A stretch of 64,000 nucleotides of DNA from Plantago ovata (Eukaryota; Streptophyta; Magnoliopsida; Lamiales; Plantaginaceae). A program made the translations under genes and the position numbers. Positions 1 to 11,685 of the stretch are shown piece after piece. Numbering within the stretch: position 1 is the first letter of the stretch; every line of letters begins with the position of its first letter. Location: assembly GCA_028274465.1 (NCBI GenBank), contig CM051457.1, forward strand, positions 67,678,496 to 67,742,495. The letters run 5' to 3'. The notes beneath the pieces are model-generated. The model was not told the origin of the DNA and made no database searches. It was given only the letters and a program-made list of their open reading frames with translations.

Positions 1-915
1 GAACCCAGTTGCCATCATCGTATGCCAGCTCCGATCTACACATATGAGCCTCGTGCCCATAGTTCTTGCATATTCGGCATACTTCGTTCGAAACAGTTGT
101 TCCGGTTGCGCTCTTGAGGACTTGTTTTAATTCGTTGGTAAAGCACTCGAATTGCTCCCCATTCCCCCTGTACATAGGGGCTTCTTGAGTCGGTGGAGCT
201 TCAGGTCCACGTCTCCTAACCATCGCTCTTGGGTCCTTGAATTGCGAACCCTTAGCAAGCCTTTCGAAAACTGCCCAGACGGCTTCCGCGGTTTCCTCCC
301 AGATATTGCCACGGCATTGGAAGTCCACCACTTGTTGGTTCTCGAAGGTTAGTTCATTATAGAAGTGTTGGACTAGGTCAGAAAGCTCAAAACCATGGTG
401 AGGGCACTTGTTCGTGAGATCTTGGAACCTCTCGAACGCGGTGTAGATGGTCTCATCATAGTCTTGCTTGAATCCAGTGATCTGCGCCTTAAGCGCGGTA
501 GTCAGAGTGTGCGGGAAGTATTTCTCCATGAAACCTGAAAAACTTTTTCCCAAGTTTCCAGCGAGCCTGCTGGAAGAGAGCTCAGCCATGACTTGGCTCT
601 GTCGCCAAGTCCCATAGCAAAAACCTTCATCCTTAACTCATCCGTTGTTATGTCAGCTCCGGGTCGTGGGAGTTGGTTGACGAAATCATCGATATCGTTC
701 AAGTACCCCATCACATCTTCCCTTGCAGGCGAAAGAACAATCGCCGGTCCCCTCATACGATCCTTGGTGGGTTGAACCCATGCCTTCAGTGGTCTAGCTT
801 CTACCATTCCGTCGATTTCCTTGAAGGAGTCGCTTCTTTGGTGGTAGACTCTATCGATCTCAGCAGTTGAATCAGCAAGCGGTGTTCCTGCAGAATGTGT
901 ATTCGGCATACACAA
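1..915 (-). pseudogene. gag: gag of non-autonomous Athila-like family (broken)
   Basis: The minus-strand frame from 915 to 502 encodes about 137 residues of a plant gypsy capsid domain, with key stretches DELRMKVFAMGLGDRAKSWL and LPAGSLETWEKVF. Homology to the plus-strand gag at 54339-55602 continues to position 1 in shifted frames, including a zinc-knuckle region near 40-90. Frame changes near 500 make it a pseudogene. Compared with the plus copy, a block is missing after the VYHQR stretch and another before REDVMGY. Gag would form the cytoplasmic virus-like particle. The start is the first in-frame ATG after the primer site. Confidence 0.75.
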
Positions 916-1032
916 TCTGAAACAGACTAGGAAAGGTGATTAGAGAGAGACTAAAAAGAAAAACTAAATCTAATAGAATTAGGAATCTAAAGCTGTAAAT
1001 AAAAACAAATTAAACAGAAAAAAGGAGTATAG

Positions 1033-1050
1033 TCCCCGGCAACGACGCCA
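1033..1050 (-). other. Primer binding site, tRNA-Asp type
   Basis: On the minus strand it reads TGGCGTCGTTGCCGGGGA, one base off the canonical Athila site (TGGCGCC...), three bases after the LTR terminus. It would prime minus-strand DNA synthesis. Confidence 0.85.
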
Positions 1051-1053
1051 ATT

Positions 1054-2313
1054 TGATGAACGTGTCAGATTCAATCAAATAAATTTGTTATTTAGCCAAA
1101 GACAATCCACAACTACAATGAAAACCGTAGTGTAGTAGTAGAATGACTCGAGTGTCGTTCTCTCAGGACTATAACTAGCTTAATCTATTTAACAAGGGAA
1201 TATAAAACAGCAGATAAATAGCAATAGGGGTTTTCTAGCAGATAATGGAGATTGGTGATAGTATGGTCCTTCTTAGCATAATGGGTCGATAATCATGCAT
1301 AAATTCCTCGGTCTTGCATAGAGATCTTTGAATCAATCCAGGGTCCTGTTGCAAGTATTAAGCACTACGAAGATAATCTGGTCTGACTAGTCAACACTGC
1401 TGTCCTAATGTGCTCCGTAATAATTCAACACTACGAATATAATTGGTCTGATGGTCGACTAGTGTCCAATTGTGCATAATGATCAATACAACATACGAGA
1501 ATTTTGGTTACAACTGATCAACGAAATAAAGCAATGACACGGAGTATAATGCGCGATATAGCCATTAGCATGATTATCTTCCCTCACTAAGAATTCACAT
1601 ACTACCACCAATGATAAGTTTAACTACTCATAACAGGCATGCAATCAATAGAAATCATAGAAGAAAACATATTGAAAGATAAATAAAATAAGTAGTTAAA
1701 ACTGTAAGATACAAAGTTACCGAAGGTTGTCAATCTCCGGATGATTGCGGTCCTACGAGCTCCAAACTGCTATGAAAAAGTGTCCCCTAAGTTACGGAAC
1801 TCCCAGGACAGGCCCCGGGAAGTTCCTACCTAAAACTATAGAGAGAGGTGAGAAAGTAGGCTTGGAAAGATATGATTTTCGGAGAGAAAACTGAGCACTA
1901 TATATAGGCCCGAAAAAACTCCGGGGCGCTTCGCCCCGTGATGCGGCGGTTCGCCCCCCAGTATTTCGCAGAATTTCCGCGTTTTTCGACGCGGATTTGG
2001 ATTTCTTCACCTTTTTGGACTCGGTTTATGACTTCTAGTAGCCTTCTAACCTCCAGATTCGGCCCCTAGACTTCAAATCCTATCCGGAAACCTTCAGATA
2101 CTCCAAATAGGCTTCTGGAACACCAATTCCTTGTAGACTTCAATATAATTGCCCCGAAATCTCCGAATTTCAACCAAAACCTGTAAAATAAAATCTAAAG
2201 GGAAACGTGACACTATTCTAATAAAATGTACTAAAATATAGCTAAATTATCATAGAGGATAGCTTAATCAGGTGAAAAAGACTCGAATGAAAGTGTAAAA
2301 TACACATTCATCA
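1054..2313 (-). repeat. Athila-family 5' LTR (about 1260 bp)
   Basis: In element orientation it starts TGATGAATGTG at 2313 and ends TTCATCA at 1054, next to the primer site. It is closely similar throughout to the LTRs at 17826, 26250, 52884 and 59946. It contains a CTATATATAG TATA box (1898-1907) with GC-rich palindromes just upstream (1923-1960). Confidence 0.9.
1898..1960 (-). promoter_or_regulatory. LTR core promoter: TATA box plus GC palindromes
   Basis: CTATATATAG lies at 1898-1907. Upstream on the minus strand are GGGGCGCTTCGCCCC (1923-1937) and a second GC palindrome (about 1943-1959). The same pairing occurs in all six Athila LTRs here. The palindrome's role is unknown. Confidence 0.65.
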
Positions 2314-4526
2314 AGTAATAAGTTATGAAACTTAGTTAACTTATCAAAAACAAGTTCTACCTGCTGAACATGAGGAATTGATTGTGATACAGAAGCTTCA
2401 GCATGCTTCTTGCTTGTATCCGTCTCTTGAGAAGTCTGAAAAGAATTCGAGTTAGGTAAAGATAATAAATCAAAAGATAATGATAAAGATAGATTATTTG
2501 AATAAACTACCTGCTGAGGTTCAGCAACAGTAGATTCAATCCTTGCTGAAGTATCAGCTTCTTCATCATTTCTTTGGATCTCTTCCTCAGCAGACTTCTT
2601 GGTTTGCTCTAGTTGAGATGCTTGTTCCGCATTCTCCCTTGTTTCAGCGGAAACAAGTTGAGCAGAAGAACTTTGACCGTTTAGCTCTTTTTCGGTCATG
2701 AACAATGGCACAGAGACATCTGATCTCTCTTGCACTTCTTGATCCATGTCTACTTCTAGATACTTGAGTACATCATGTACTTGTTGGTCAGGATCTATGT
2801 AGGCGCCCTTGTTCATTTCATCCTCAAGAGCATTGTGTGCGTCGTCGGACGGTCCTTCTTGATGAGTGTCAGCAACCACACTCTTTTCAACAACATTCTT
2901 TTCAGGACTGATTTCTTTTGTTGCTGATTCCGCAACTTTTAACAAGTCTGCTCCCACATCACTTTATGGAGCCATTATTATCTCATAGAGAGGAGGGACT
3001 TGTAATTCCTGAGTGTTTGCTGACTCAGTTTCATCTTTGTCTTCAATAGGGTTTGCATTTCCACTGCTTGGAAGAACTTTTTCAGCTACATCACCAGATT
3101 GTCTTTGTCTTGCCCTTTTGATGAGCTTTTGATCCTCTGGTGTGTCAGGGATTTCTTCAGAAGATGAGTGATTATCAGCTGAAGGGACTGGGGCTACTTG
3201 CTTTCGAGCAGTTTTCTTGGTTCTCTTAGCCTTAGTCTTTCCCTTTTTAACAACTGTAGCTAAGATATCAGTTGTTTGGTCAACAACGTTTTCAGCTGTG
3301 ACTGGAGCTGCACTTTCAGCAGTCTTCCTTGTAGTTCTGCGAGTAATTGTAGTAGGGACTGAAGAAGAGGTATCAATCTCCTTCTTCTTCTCAGCAACCT
3401 CATCTTGATGAGTTGGACTCTTAGCTGAAGAAGTTGTTCTCAGCAACCTTCTTTTTCTTGGATGTCTTACTAACATCAGCAGGGGTTGCTGTGTCAGCAA
3501 GAGGAGCGGTTTTCCTCTTTCTTGAGCCAACTACTGAGTGTGCTGGTGCAGGGATGGCTTGAGTTTGCTTAGCTTTCAGTTCAGTGGTATGCTTTCCCAA
3601 CATCCACACGGATTCTATAGGGAGATTTTAACTAAGGACGAAATCCATCTTCTGCATGAGGTAGCACAACTTCAGTCCGTAAGAGACATTCTCAGCAGGG
3701 CTTACCAAATTATCCTCAACCGAAAACTTAAACTTTTCAGCATTTTCTACAAGTTTGTAAAAAATGAACTTAGCCCAATTCAGCTCAGTTTTAACATTGT
3801 TGAAGATAAATTCTCAGTAAGGGCCATCTTTTCAGCCCTATTTGGTCAATTCCACCAACTTGAGAGTCTACTACTCTAATGAGAAAGAGGCACACTAATT
3901 TGAGTGATTCAATTAGGTGTTTTCTTTTGACATTCACTCTGGTGAACTTTGCAGGTGCCTCTACCCCATTGACTGATTCAGGATTTCTAACTTCAACATA
4001 GAAGTTAGCAAGGGTCTCTGCATCGTCAGTCACCTCTTCAAATTCTCCGATGACTGGAAGCTCAAAGTAAGCTGCAATGTCAGTCCATCTCAGGACGACT
4101 TGCTTTGACTGAATACTAGTGGTAATCACTTTTTCAGTGACACCATTTGTAGTGACAATGTTTACAACTGCATTGTTGTAAAACTCAAGCACATCAATGG
4201 TGCTTCAGCAGGTGGGTGTGGCACTGATGAATTTCATCAGTCCAATTTTTTCCAGTAAGTCCACCGCTTCTTGTACGGCGTCTCCTTCTTCCGAGAGAAC
4301 ATTCATATGCTCTCTTAGGGCAGAAGCACCCCATTGCATCTTACCTTTGCATTTTTCAATGTCTAGATAAGTTCCATCCATGGGCGATTGTGAAAGTCTG
4401 TTATTCACAATCGTAGGTGCTTGTTGTGTAGCAACAGTAGCAGAAGAGAAACTTTTTGATTTTTCGGACTTGGAAGTTTTTGGGTCTTTTGGGGCAGAGC
4501 TAGCTAGATGATCTTTTGGGAGCCAT
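2314..4526 (-). pseudogene. Degenerate 3' ORF in env-like position of SIRE-like element
   Basis: The frame begins with ATG at 4526 (MAPKRSSS, then a stop) and continues as broken pieces: 4408-4205, 4192-3791, 3609-3421, 3530-2964 and 2957-2314. The first two pieces look like a folded domain. The later pieces are rich in Lys, Ser, Thr, Glu and Gln, low in complexity and probably disordered or coiled. The plus-strand SIRE copy has the matching start at 51877. Its position after RNase H is where SIRE/Maximus elements carry an env-like ORF. I see no clear signal peptide or transmembrane segment, so an envelope role is not supported by the sequence. Confidence 0.6.
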
Positions 4527-5066
4527 CTTCACTTATATATATAGGGACAATGAAATTGGAACAGTAGGCTTTGCAAAAGAAAGTTTTGACAGAGAGTTGC
4601 AGAAAAACTCAGAGGTTTGTTTGTGCTTGAAATGGCAAAGTTTTTGTCGGAGTCTGTAAATTTTTTGTCTTATGAGCAGACTCCTCTTTATATTGTTGTT
4701 TGAGAGTCTTAATTGATTTAAGATCTCAGCGAGGTAAAACAGAGATACAAACGTTTGGAAGGTGCACGTGTAATAAATGCATAGTGGCCCACTAACGAGT
4801 AACTGTCAGATCGTGTCAATTCACACAAAATGTACCGTTGGATAAGCATCTTGCTTTAAATCAACGAACCAGATTAACCAATGAGCACTCAATGCTTTTA
4901 GTATATATGTGCCAAAAACATCACAATAATTACTTATTTTTAACCAAGGAATCATAATCGTCAATCAAACACATTATCTAATTACATCTAAAGTTCTTGT
5001 GATCTTTGTGTTTGCTGAAAATTCCCCCTTAATTAATTATCTCTTTTATTTTGATAATCATTTGTA
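4527..5066 (-). other. SIRE-like non-coding leader before the 3' ORF
   Basis: Upstream of the 3' ORF on the minus strand; matches 51480-51876 of the plus-strand copy. No ORF, RNA gene or repeat of note was seen. Confidence 0.5.
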
Positions 5067-5551
5067 TTTCTGAGTTCATGTCTCAGCAAACACATCTTAT
5101 GATTGAGATAATATAGTAATTATGAGAGTATGCATTTACTTTGCTGAGTTCCCGTCTCAGTTCCTTCCAAGATTGTTTGAATGCCTGTTTCAGCAATCTG
5201 TGTTCCCTTTTTAATTTTTTTTTAATAATCAAACAATTACAATTTAATAAGTAGCATTACAAAGCTAGTAATAAACTATAAATAATCTCGCAATTGACGA
5301 GAATTGAACCTATGACCTCTAGTGTTCCCTTTTTAATACTGAATGCCCGTTTCAGCATTATGCAAACAAGTTTCCATAACAAATATTGCTTTGCAAAAGT
5401 CCCTTTTTGTTTGCTGAATGCCTGTTTCAGCAAACTTTAGTAATCATCTTTAATAAGAGGCATATCTTTTGTTGAATTACCTTTTATTGAAGGTATACTA
5501 CAGGTTTAATATCTCAAATAATTAGACCTTGCTGAATACCTGTTTCAGCAA
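5067..5551 (-). repeat. Stem-loop array between pol and 3' ORF
   Basis: At least six short inverted repeats share the core CTGA(A/G)-7 nt-(T/C)TCAG: 5067-5090, about 5143-5161, 5170-5199, 5334-5360, 5409-5435 (10-bp perfect stem) and 5529-5551 (8-bp perfect stem). Bases outside the core differ between units yet remain largely complementary. The plus-strand copy has the equivalent array at 50994-51355. Confidence 0.75.
5200..5337 (-). mobile_element. 5'-truncated tRNA-derived SINE with 16-bp TSD
   Basis: A 106-bp insert (5216-5321) is flanked by identical 16-bp repeats GTGTTCCCTTTTTAAT at 5200-5215 and 5322-5337. On the minus strand it begins with a B-box-like tRNA segment (AGGTTCAATTCTCGTC) and ends in an A-rich tail. 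No A-box is present, so it is 5'-truncated or a minimal SINE. The long target duplication and the tail indicate LINE-mediated insertion. Confidence 0.8.
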
Positions 5552-5576
5552 CTCTGTAGTATAAATTCAAGATATT

Positions 5577-7700
5577 TTAAGCAAGTTCCAATAACCCAAG
5601 TTTGTACCTTACGATTGAGAATCTATTATGAGGCAGTGGTATGGTAAAGATGTCAGCAAGCTGATCATCAGTGCCTACCTGAATTACCTCAATATCTCCT
5701 TTTTCAACATGGTCTCTTATGAAGTGATGTCTAATATCAATGTGCTTAGTTCTTGAATGGAACTTTGGATTTTGCGTGATAGCAATAGCACTTGTATTAT
5801 CACAGAAGACTGGAGTCTTCTTTTCAAAGATACCATAATCCCTTAGTTGTTGCTGAACCCATAGGATTTGAGCAGTGCAACAACCATCTGCAATATATTC
5901 AGATTCTGTGGAAGAATTTGCCACACAAGTTTGCTTCTTGTTGAACCATGAAATTAGTCTTGTTCCAAGGAACTGACATGTTCCAGAGGTACTCTTTCTG
6001 TCAAGTGTAGAGCCTCCATGATCAGCATCTGAACAGCCAACTAGTGACAATCCAAAATATTTTGGATACCACAATCCAATATTGACAGTACCTTTGACAT
6101 ATTTCAGTATTTTAATTGCTTTCTTGTAGTGTGATTCTCTAGGATCAGATTGAAACCTTGCACACACACAAACAACATACTGAATGTCAGGTCTACTTGC
6201 TGTTAAATACAGCAAGGAGCCAATGAGCTTTCTATACTTGTGTTCATCAACACCTTTGTCTGTTTTAGTATAGCCCATTTTGGTACCAACACTCATAGGG
6301 ATCTTTTCAGATTTTTCTTCATCTTTGATCTTGAATTTTATGAGCATTTCCTTTGCATACTTTGCCTGATTTATGAATATTCCATCCTTGAGTTGCTTGA
6401 CTTGTAAACCTAGGAAATAATTCAATTTTCCCATCATGCTCATTTCAAACTTGTTTGTCATGAATTTTGCAAAATCATCACAAAGTTGCTTGTCTTTAGA
6501 ACCAAAAATTATGTCATCCACATAATTCTGGACTAAAAGTAATTTACCATCATGATTAATGGTAAACAAGGTTTTATCAACCTCACCCTTCTTAAAACCA
6601 TTGTCCAGCAAGAACCTAGCCAAGGTATCATACCAAGCTCTTGGTGCTTACTTTAGACCATATACAACTTTCTGAAGTTTGCATACCATCTTGGTTTCTG
6701 AAGAGAGTTCAAAGCCAAGGGGTTGTTCTAAATAAACTTCATCAGCAAGTTCAGCATTTAAGAATGCACTTTTAACATTCATTGGTAAACTATAAAGTCT
6801 TTATGAGCAGAAAAGGCCAAGAAAAGTCTAATTGCATCCAATCTTGCAACTGGTGCATAAGACTCATCATAGTCCAATCCTTCAGTCTGACAGTAACCTT
6901 GAGCAACTAGGCGTGCTTTGTTCACCATTTAAGAATGCACTTTTAACATTCATTTGGTAAACTACAAAGTCTTTATGATCAGGAAAGGCCAAGAAAAGTC
7001 TAATTGCATCCAATCTTGCAACTGGTGCATAAGACTCATCATAGTCCAATCTTTCAGTCTGACAGTAACCATGAGCAACTAGGCGTGCTTTGTTCCTTGT
7101 TACTTCACCAGACCCACTCAGCTTATTTCTGAACACCCACTTTGTACCAATTGCTTTCTTTCCTTCAGCAAGGGGTACAAGTTTCCAGACTTTGTTCCTT
7201 TCAAATTGATCCAATTCTTCTTGCATTGCCTTGATCCATTCAGAGTGGTTTAAAGCTTCTTCTATGGTTTTAGGTTCAATTTCAGATACAAAGCAAGAGA
7301 ATAATGCTTCTACATCAACTACCATTGCTTCTTCAGCAACGTCCTTGTTAATAGAAACTTTGGATCTTGTCACTCGGCGATTGTCAATATCACCAATCTT
7401 GTCCTTAGAGGGATGATCTCTAATCCAAATGTTAACACGCTTGTTCTTTGCATCTGGACATGTATGCATTTCAGCATGTGACTCTTCAGCACGTGCTTGT
7501 TCAGCACTACCGGTTTCAGCTTGTGTTTCTACTGATATAGGTTCATCAGCAACTACTTGATCAGTATTGCTCGTTTGTGGTAACTCTTCCATAGACACAT
7601 GAAGTTGCATTGTTTCAGCAACGTCTGGAGCAACTGCATCTTTAGCCGGGAATTCTTTATCATGAACTACAATTATCTTGACTTGACTTGACGATGGCAT
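5577..7700 (-). pseudogene. pol: SIRE-like pol: reverse transcriptase and RNase H (broken)
   Basis: Minus-strand frames 7700-6882 and 6623-5577 carry the copia RT and RNase H. Visible are the RT N-terminal block ([19 protein letters not shown]), the catalytic YVDD in [13 protein letters not shown], the RNase H blocks STLDRKSTSGTCQFLG and NSSTESEY, and the C-terminal IDIRHHFIRDHVEKGDIEV. A 171-bp tandem duplication (6756-7097) splits the RT between its N-terminal and catalytic parts, and frameshifts separate the two frames. RT and RNase H copy the element RNA into DNA inside the particle. This copy cannot make an intact enzyme. Confidence 0.85.
6756..7097. repeat. 171-bp tandem duplication inside RT
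   Basis: Copies at about 6756-6926 and 6927-7097 both start ATTTAAGAATGCAC and differ at a few bases, including a one-base gap (CATTGG against CATTTGG). The duplicated DNA covers the RT region around [20 protein letters not shown]. Confidence 0.85.
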
Positions 7701-7755
7701 GTCATTGTCAGAATCATCATTAAGTTCAGTGATCTTGACATTTTCAGCTTTAGGT

Positions 7756-9148
7756 TCAGTTCTTTGCTCGTGTATTGAATAGCTTTTTCATACATTCAGA
7801 TATTTCTTTTTCAGCAGGAACTCTTTGTTTCTTTTCATAGAATACAACATGCACAGATTCTTCAATCTTTTGTGCCTTTTTGTTGTAAACTCTATAAGCT
7901 TTGCTATGCAAGGAGTAACCAAGAAATATCGCTTCATCTGCCTTTGGATGAAATGTTCTTAGATATTCTCTACCATTGTTAAGAACAACATATTTGCAAC
8001 CAAATACTCTTAGATGAGTGATGTTAGGAGGTCTTCCAACAAATAATTCATAGGGAGTTTTGTTGTATTCCTTTGTTATCAAACATCTATTTTGAGTATA
8101 GCAGGCGGTATTAATCGCTTCAACCCAATAAGCTTCACTTATTTCAGTGTCAGCCAGCATGGTTCTAGTTGCTTCCTTAAGGGTACGATTCTTCCTTTCA
8201 GCAACACCATTTTGTTGAGGTGTCCTTACTGAGGATAACTGATGTTGTATGCCTTTAGAGGTGCAATACTCAGCTATGTACTGGTTTACAAACTCAGTAC
8301 CATGGTCTGTTTTGATGATTCTTACCTTGTCATTTTTCATGACTTCAAGCTTGTTCAGCAAGTTAGGTATTTCAATCCTTGTTTCAAAATTTTTGTTTGA
8401 TGAAAATTACCCAAGTGAATCTTGAATAATCATCCACCACCACCAGACCATATTTCTTGCCAGCATAGCTTGTTGAAGAAGATTGAAGCAAGTCCATGTG
8501 CAAGAGTTGTATAGGTTTTGTAGTTGACAGTACTGTCTTGTTCTTAAAAGAGGACTTAGTTTGCTTACCCTGCTGACATGCAGTGCAAGCACCATCCTTC
8601 TTAAAAGTGACCTTAGGTAATCCAACTACAAGTGCCTTTTTAGACAGCTTATTCAACGTCTTGAAGTTTAGGTGACTAGTTCTTTTATGCCATAACCATG
8701 TATTTTCAGCAAGGCCTTCATGATCTGAGTTAAGGCATTTTTCAATTATTGCTGAGGACCAATCTACAGTGTATAGACCTCCTGATCTTCTAGCAACCAT
8801 GATTACCTTCTTTGTCTCAAAGTCAATAAGTTTGCATTCATCACTTTTGATTTTGATGAAGTAACCTTTGTTAGCAAACTGACTCATGCTGAAAAGGTTA
8901 AACTTAAGATTTTTGACATAAAGAACTCTCGTTATGGTGATGCAACCTAACTTCACGTCACCAAAGCCTTTAGTAGATGCAAAGCCTCCACCTGCAAATC
9001 TTATTGTTGGACCTTCAGACCACCATCTGTAGTTTATAAGATTTGTTTTGTCGCCCGTCATGTGCTTCCCGCAGCCACTATCAAAATGCGAAATAGGATT
9101 GGTTGTCTTGATGGCTGAAGTCTGCACAATCAAGAGTAAACAAGTCAA
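7756..9148 (-). pseudogene. pol: SIRE-like pol: protease and integrase
   Basis: Frame 9148-8384 holds the protease active-site region (HFDSGCGKHMTG) and the integrase zinc finger (H-x4-H in WHKRTSHLNF, then CTACQQGK). Frame 8361-7756 holds the catalytic core with RIIKTDHGTEF and NGVAERKNRT; the first Asp is in LLHMDL. A frameshift lies between 8384 and 8361. Integrase would insert the DNA copy into the genome; the protease matures Gag-Pol. A stop at 9149-9151 separates this frame from gag, which is in the same frame in this copy. Confidence 0.85.
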
Positions 9149-11568
9149 TTATCCAAAATGGGATAATTCATTAACAAGTTTAAAGACACGACCAGTGGAA
9201 ACCCAAGCCTCAGATTTTTCAATCTTGACTTGTTTTCTTCTTGCTGAGGAACTAGATGTCTTAGGGCCAAAAGACTTTCGACTTTCATTTGTCAAGTCCA
9301 CTTTCAAATGTGGTGTCTTGTTTGGTTTTCCCTTTTGCTGAACATACTTTTTAGTGAGTTCTTTTCTAGCAAGATTTCTTCTAGTCCTAACATTTTGAGT
9401 AATGTCATTACTCTTAGGCTTTGATTTATTCAGCTCCTTGAAGTATTTTTGCTGACTTTGCTTATACTCATGGAACAATTGGTTTTGCTTGTTCTTGTAA
9501 CCAAGTCCACTTCTCGGAGTATGCTGAGTTTTTGTCTCAGCAACCTTACTTGATTCAGGTTTGTCAGCAAAGACCTTCTAATTACCTTTATTAGTAATCT
9601 TTCCTTTTGACTTAACAGATTGCTTTTCAGCAATTTGTTTGGCAGAATACTTCTCAGCATTTGTTTTCTGAGCAGGTTGCTTTAGCAACCTGTTTAGCAG
9701 AATACTTCTCAGCATTCTTACTACTTGGAGTAGTAACAGGGGGATTTTTGGTCATAGGTATTTGATTGCATGTTTCAGCAACCTTAGATTGACCAATTTG
9801 TTAGAGTTCCGGTTGAACACTATTAGTAGCACGAACGAAAGTTATTGGTGATTTGTCTTTGCTCAAGAGTATCACGTCATCACCTTCAGACGTGGCACCT
9901 AAACCTTCCTTCTGAGATGGATCTCTCAGATAAGAGTTTAGTTCTGTCAAAGTGTTTCTTGCATAAGATTTGAAATTTACTTTCATCTTTTTCAGCTCTT
10001 GTATTTCAGCAAGTAACTTCAGGATTGAAGATTGATACTCTTTCAATTCTGTTGACATTTGACTGTCTTTCTCTGTAGCTTCAGCAAGTAGTTTCTTAAG
10101 ATACAATATTTCAGTATCTTTTCGTTCTGATTCATTTTTCAGGAATACATACCTTTTAGTAGTTTGCTTAGTCAAAGATTCAGCAATCAGTAGTTTCTCT
10201 TGTTGTTTACTTAGAGTTTTCTCAAATCTTTCAATTTCTCCTTGTATCTTTTCAAGATCAATTTCACTTTCATCATCAGAATCTGAGTCAGTGTTAGGAG
10301 AATTTAGCTGATCCTCCATAAGACAGAATTCCATATTTGACACGTCTGGAAATGCTTCCATAGCGATTCCACAAACTTCTTTTCTGAATTCAACGTCCAT
10401 GGTTGATTCTTCTTCAGTGTCTGAATCTTCTTCCTCACTTTCTTCAGTGCTGGTGTCTATGCATAAAGCATCAATCTTAGCTTGAAGCTTCTTCTTTTCT
10501 TCAGCAATCATGGCCTTTTTGAACTTCTTTCTTTTGTCAGCACTCTTGCCCTTCAGCAAGGGACAATTGGCCTTGAAGTGACCCGGCTTCTTGCAGTAGA
10601 AACATAGATCATTTCCTATTGCTGGTTCTTCAGAGGAAGAAGTGGGCTGAGCTTGCTTGTTCAACGAGCTAGCATATGTCTTGTATTTATAATAGTTATT
10701 GCCAAGATGTTTTTTCAGCTTCTCCTTTGCTATTCTTCTTTCAAGCTCTTTGCTGATGAATTTCCACATGTTTTTAACAGCCAAGGCACTTTCATCAGCA
10801 GGCCCTTTTTCATCCTTCTTTTCAGAAGATGAAACCTTAGTAACAAGAGCAATGTTCTGCGATTTTTCAACAGACACATTTTCTCTTTGCTTTGTCTCAT
10901 AGTTTACAGCCGCAAGGTGAGAAAACAACTCTGTTGGAGTGATATTTGGCATTCCTTGATTATAATAGAAGTTCTGAGTGTGGATCCATTCTTGGTTCAA
11001 ACTTCTGATGATGGTTTTCACCTTCTCAGAGTCCGAATAGAAGTTTCCAGCACCTAAGGCAGCCATTTCACTCACAAGAGTTGTGAACCTGAAATCTAAG
11101 TCTTCCAGTGACTCAGCACTACCTTGTTTAAAGTTTTGAAACTTTAACTTCAGCACTTCAAGTTTGTTTTCCTTAGTTTTATCAGATCCAACGCACAGAT
11201 CTTGGACCATCTTCCAAGCTTCCTTAGCTCTTTGCACCCCACAGTTTGCACTGTATGGTGTCAGGAGTAGATCGAATAATGATGTTTCTTGCTTGGCCAT
11301 CAAGACGGAATCTTTTGGCTTCATCTGAAGTGCATTCCTCTCTTGGTTTTGGTACGACAGTGTCGACCGGTTCTCCTAAGATAGTTTCCTTTCCAGCAGT
11401 ATCTGTGGTTTTGTGAGGAAAGCTTCTTTCAAGTTTAGTGATCTTGATTGGACCACCATTTATGACAGTCACCATATCATCACTAATGGCCTCAAGATGT
11501 AGTATTATGTTATTTCACAATTTGTCATAGTTTTCCATCTTCAGCAAAGGAGCGTCTCCTAAAGACAT
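9149..11568 (-). pseudogene. gag: SIRE-like gag with zinc knuckle (broken)
   Basis: The ATG at 11568-11566 matches the plus-strand start (MSLGDAPLL). The largest open piece is 11324-9801 (507 codons). It has a capsid-type domain, a CCHC zinc knuckle CFYCKKPGHFKANC (CX2CX4HX4C), an acidic Glu/Asp/Ser stretch and a predicted coiled coil (EKTLSKQQEKLLIAESL and onward). Early stops and frame changes near 11520 and 11300, a stop at 9801 and a local duplication near 9640-9716 break the frame. Gag packages the RNA in particles. Confidence 0.85.
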
Positions 11569-11571
11569 CCT

Positions 11572-11683
11572 GCAAAAGGCAACAAACTACCAACCTTGAT
11601 CAAGTATAAGTGATTTACGGAAAGCACTTTAAAAGGGGATCTAGGTTCAGTGCAGAAGGAATGAACCTCCTGCTCTGATACCA
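11572..11683 (-). other. SIRE-like leader with tRNA-Met primer site (11672-11683)
   Basis: Minus strand TGGTATCAGAGC, two bases after the LTR terminus ACCAACA. It is identical in the plus copy (45060-45071). The rest is a short leader to the gag ATG. Confidence 0.9.
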
Positions 11684-11685
11684 CT

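Larger units (their letters stand above)
1..2313 (-). mobile_element. Athila-like gypsy element, 5' part (runs off window)
   Basis: Read on the minus strand, this is a 5' LTR (2313 to 1054), a tRNA-Asp-type primer site and a gag reading frame that continues past the window edge. The gag matches the gag of the non-autonomous element at 52884-61226, not that of the tandem Athila array at 17826-33224, so this is probably a second member of the non-autonomous family. Whether it lacks RT and integrase cannot be seen. Its LTR abuts SIRE-like 3' sequence at 2314, so it inserted into that copia element. The other target-site copy lies outside the window. Confidence 0.8.

Noticed and set aside
2314..4526. 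True viral envelope gene
   Set aside because: Right position for a SIRE env-like ORF, but no signal peptide, transmembrane segment or cysteine pattern is visible.
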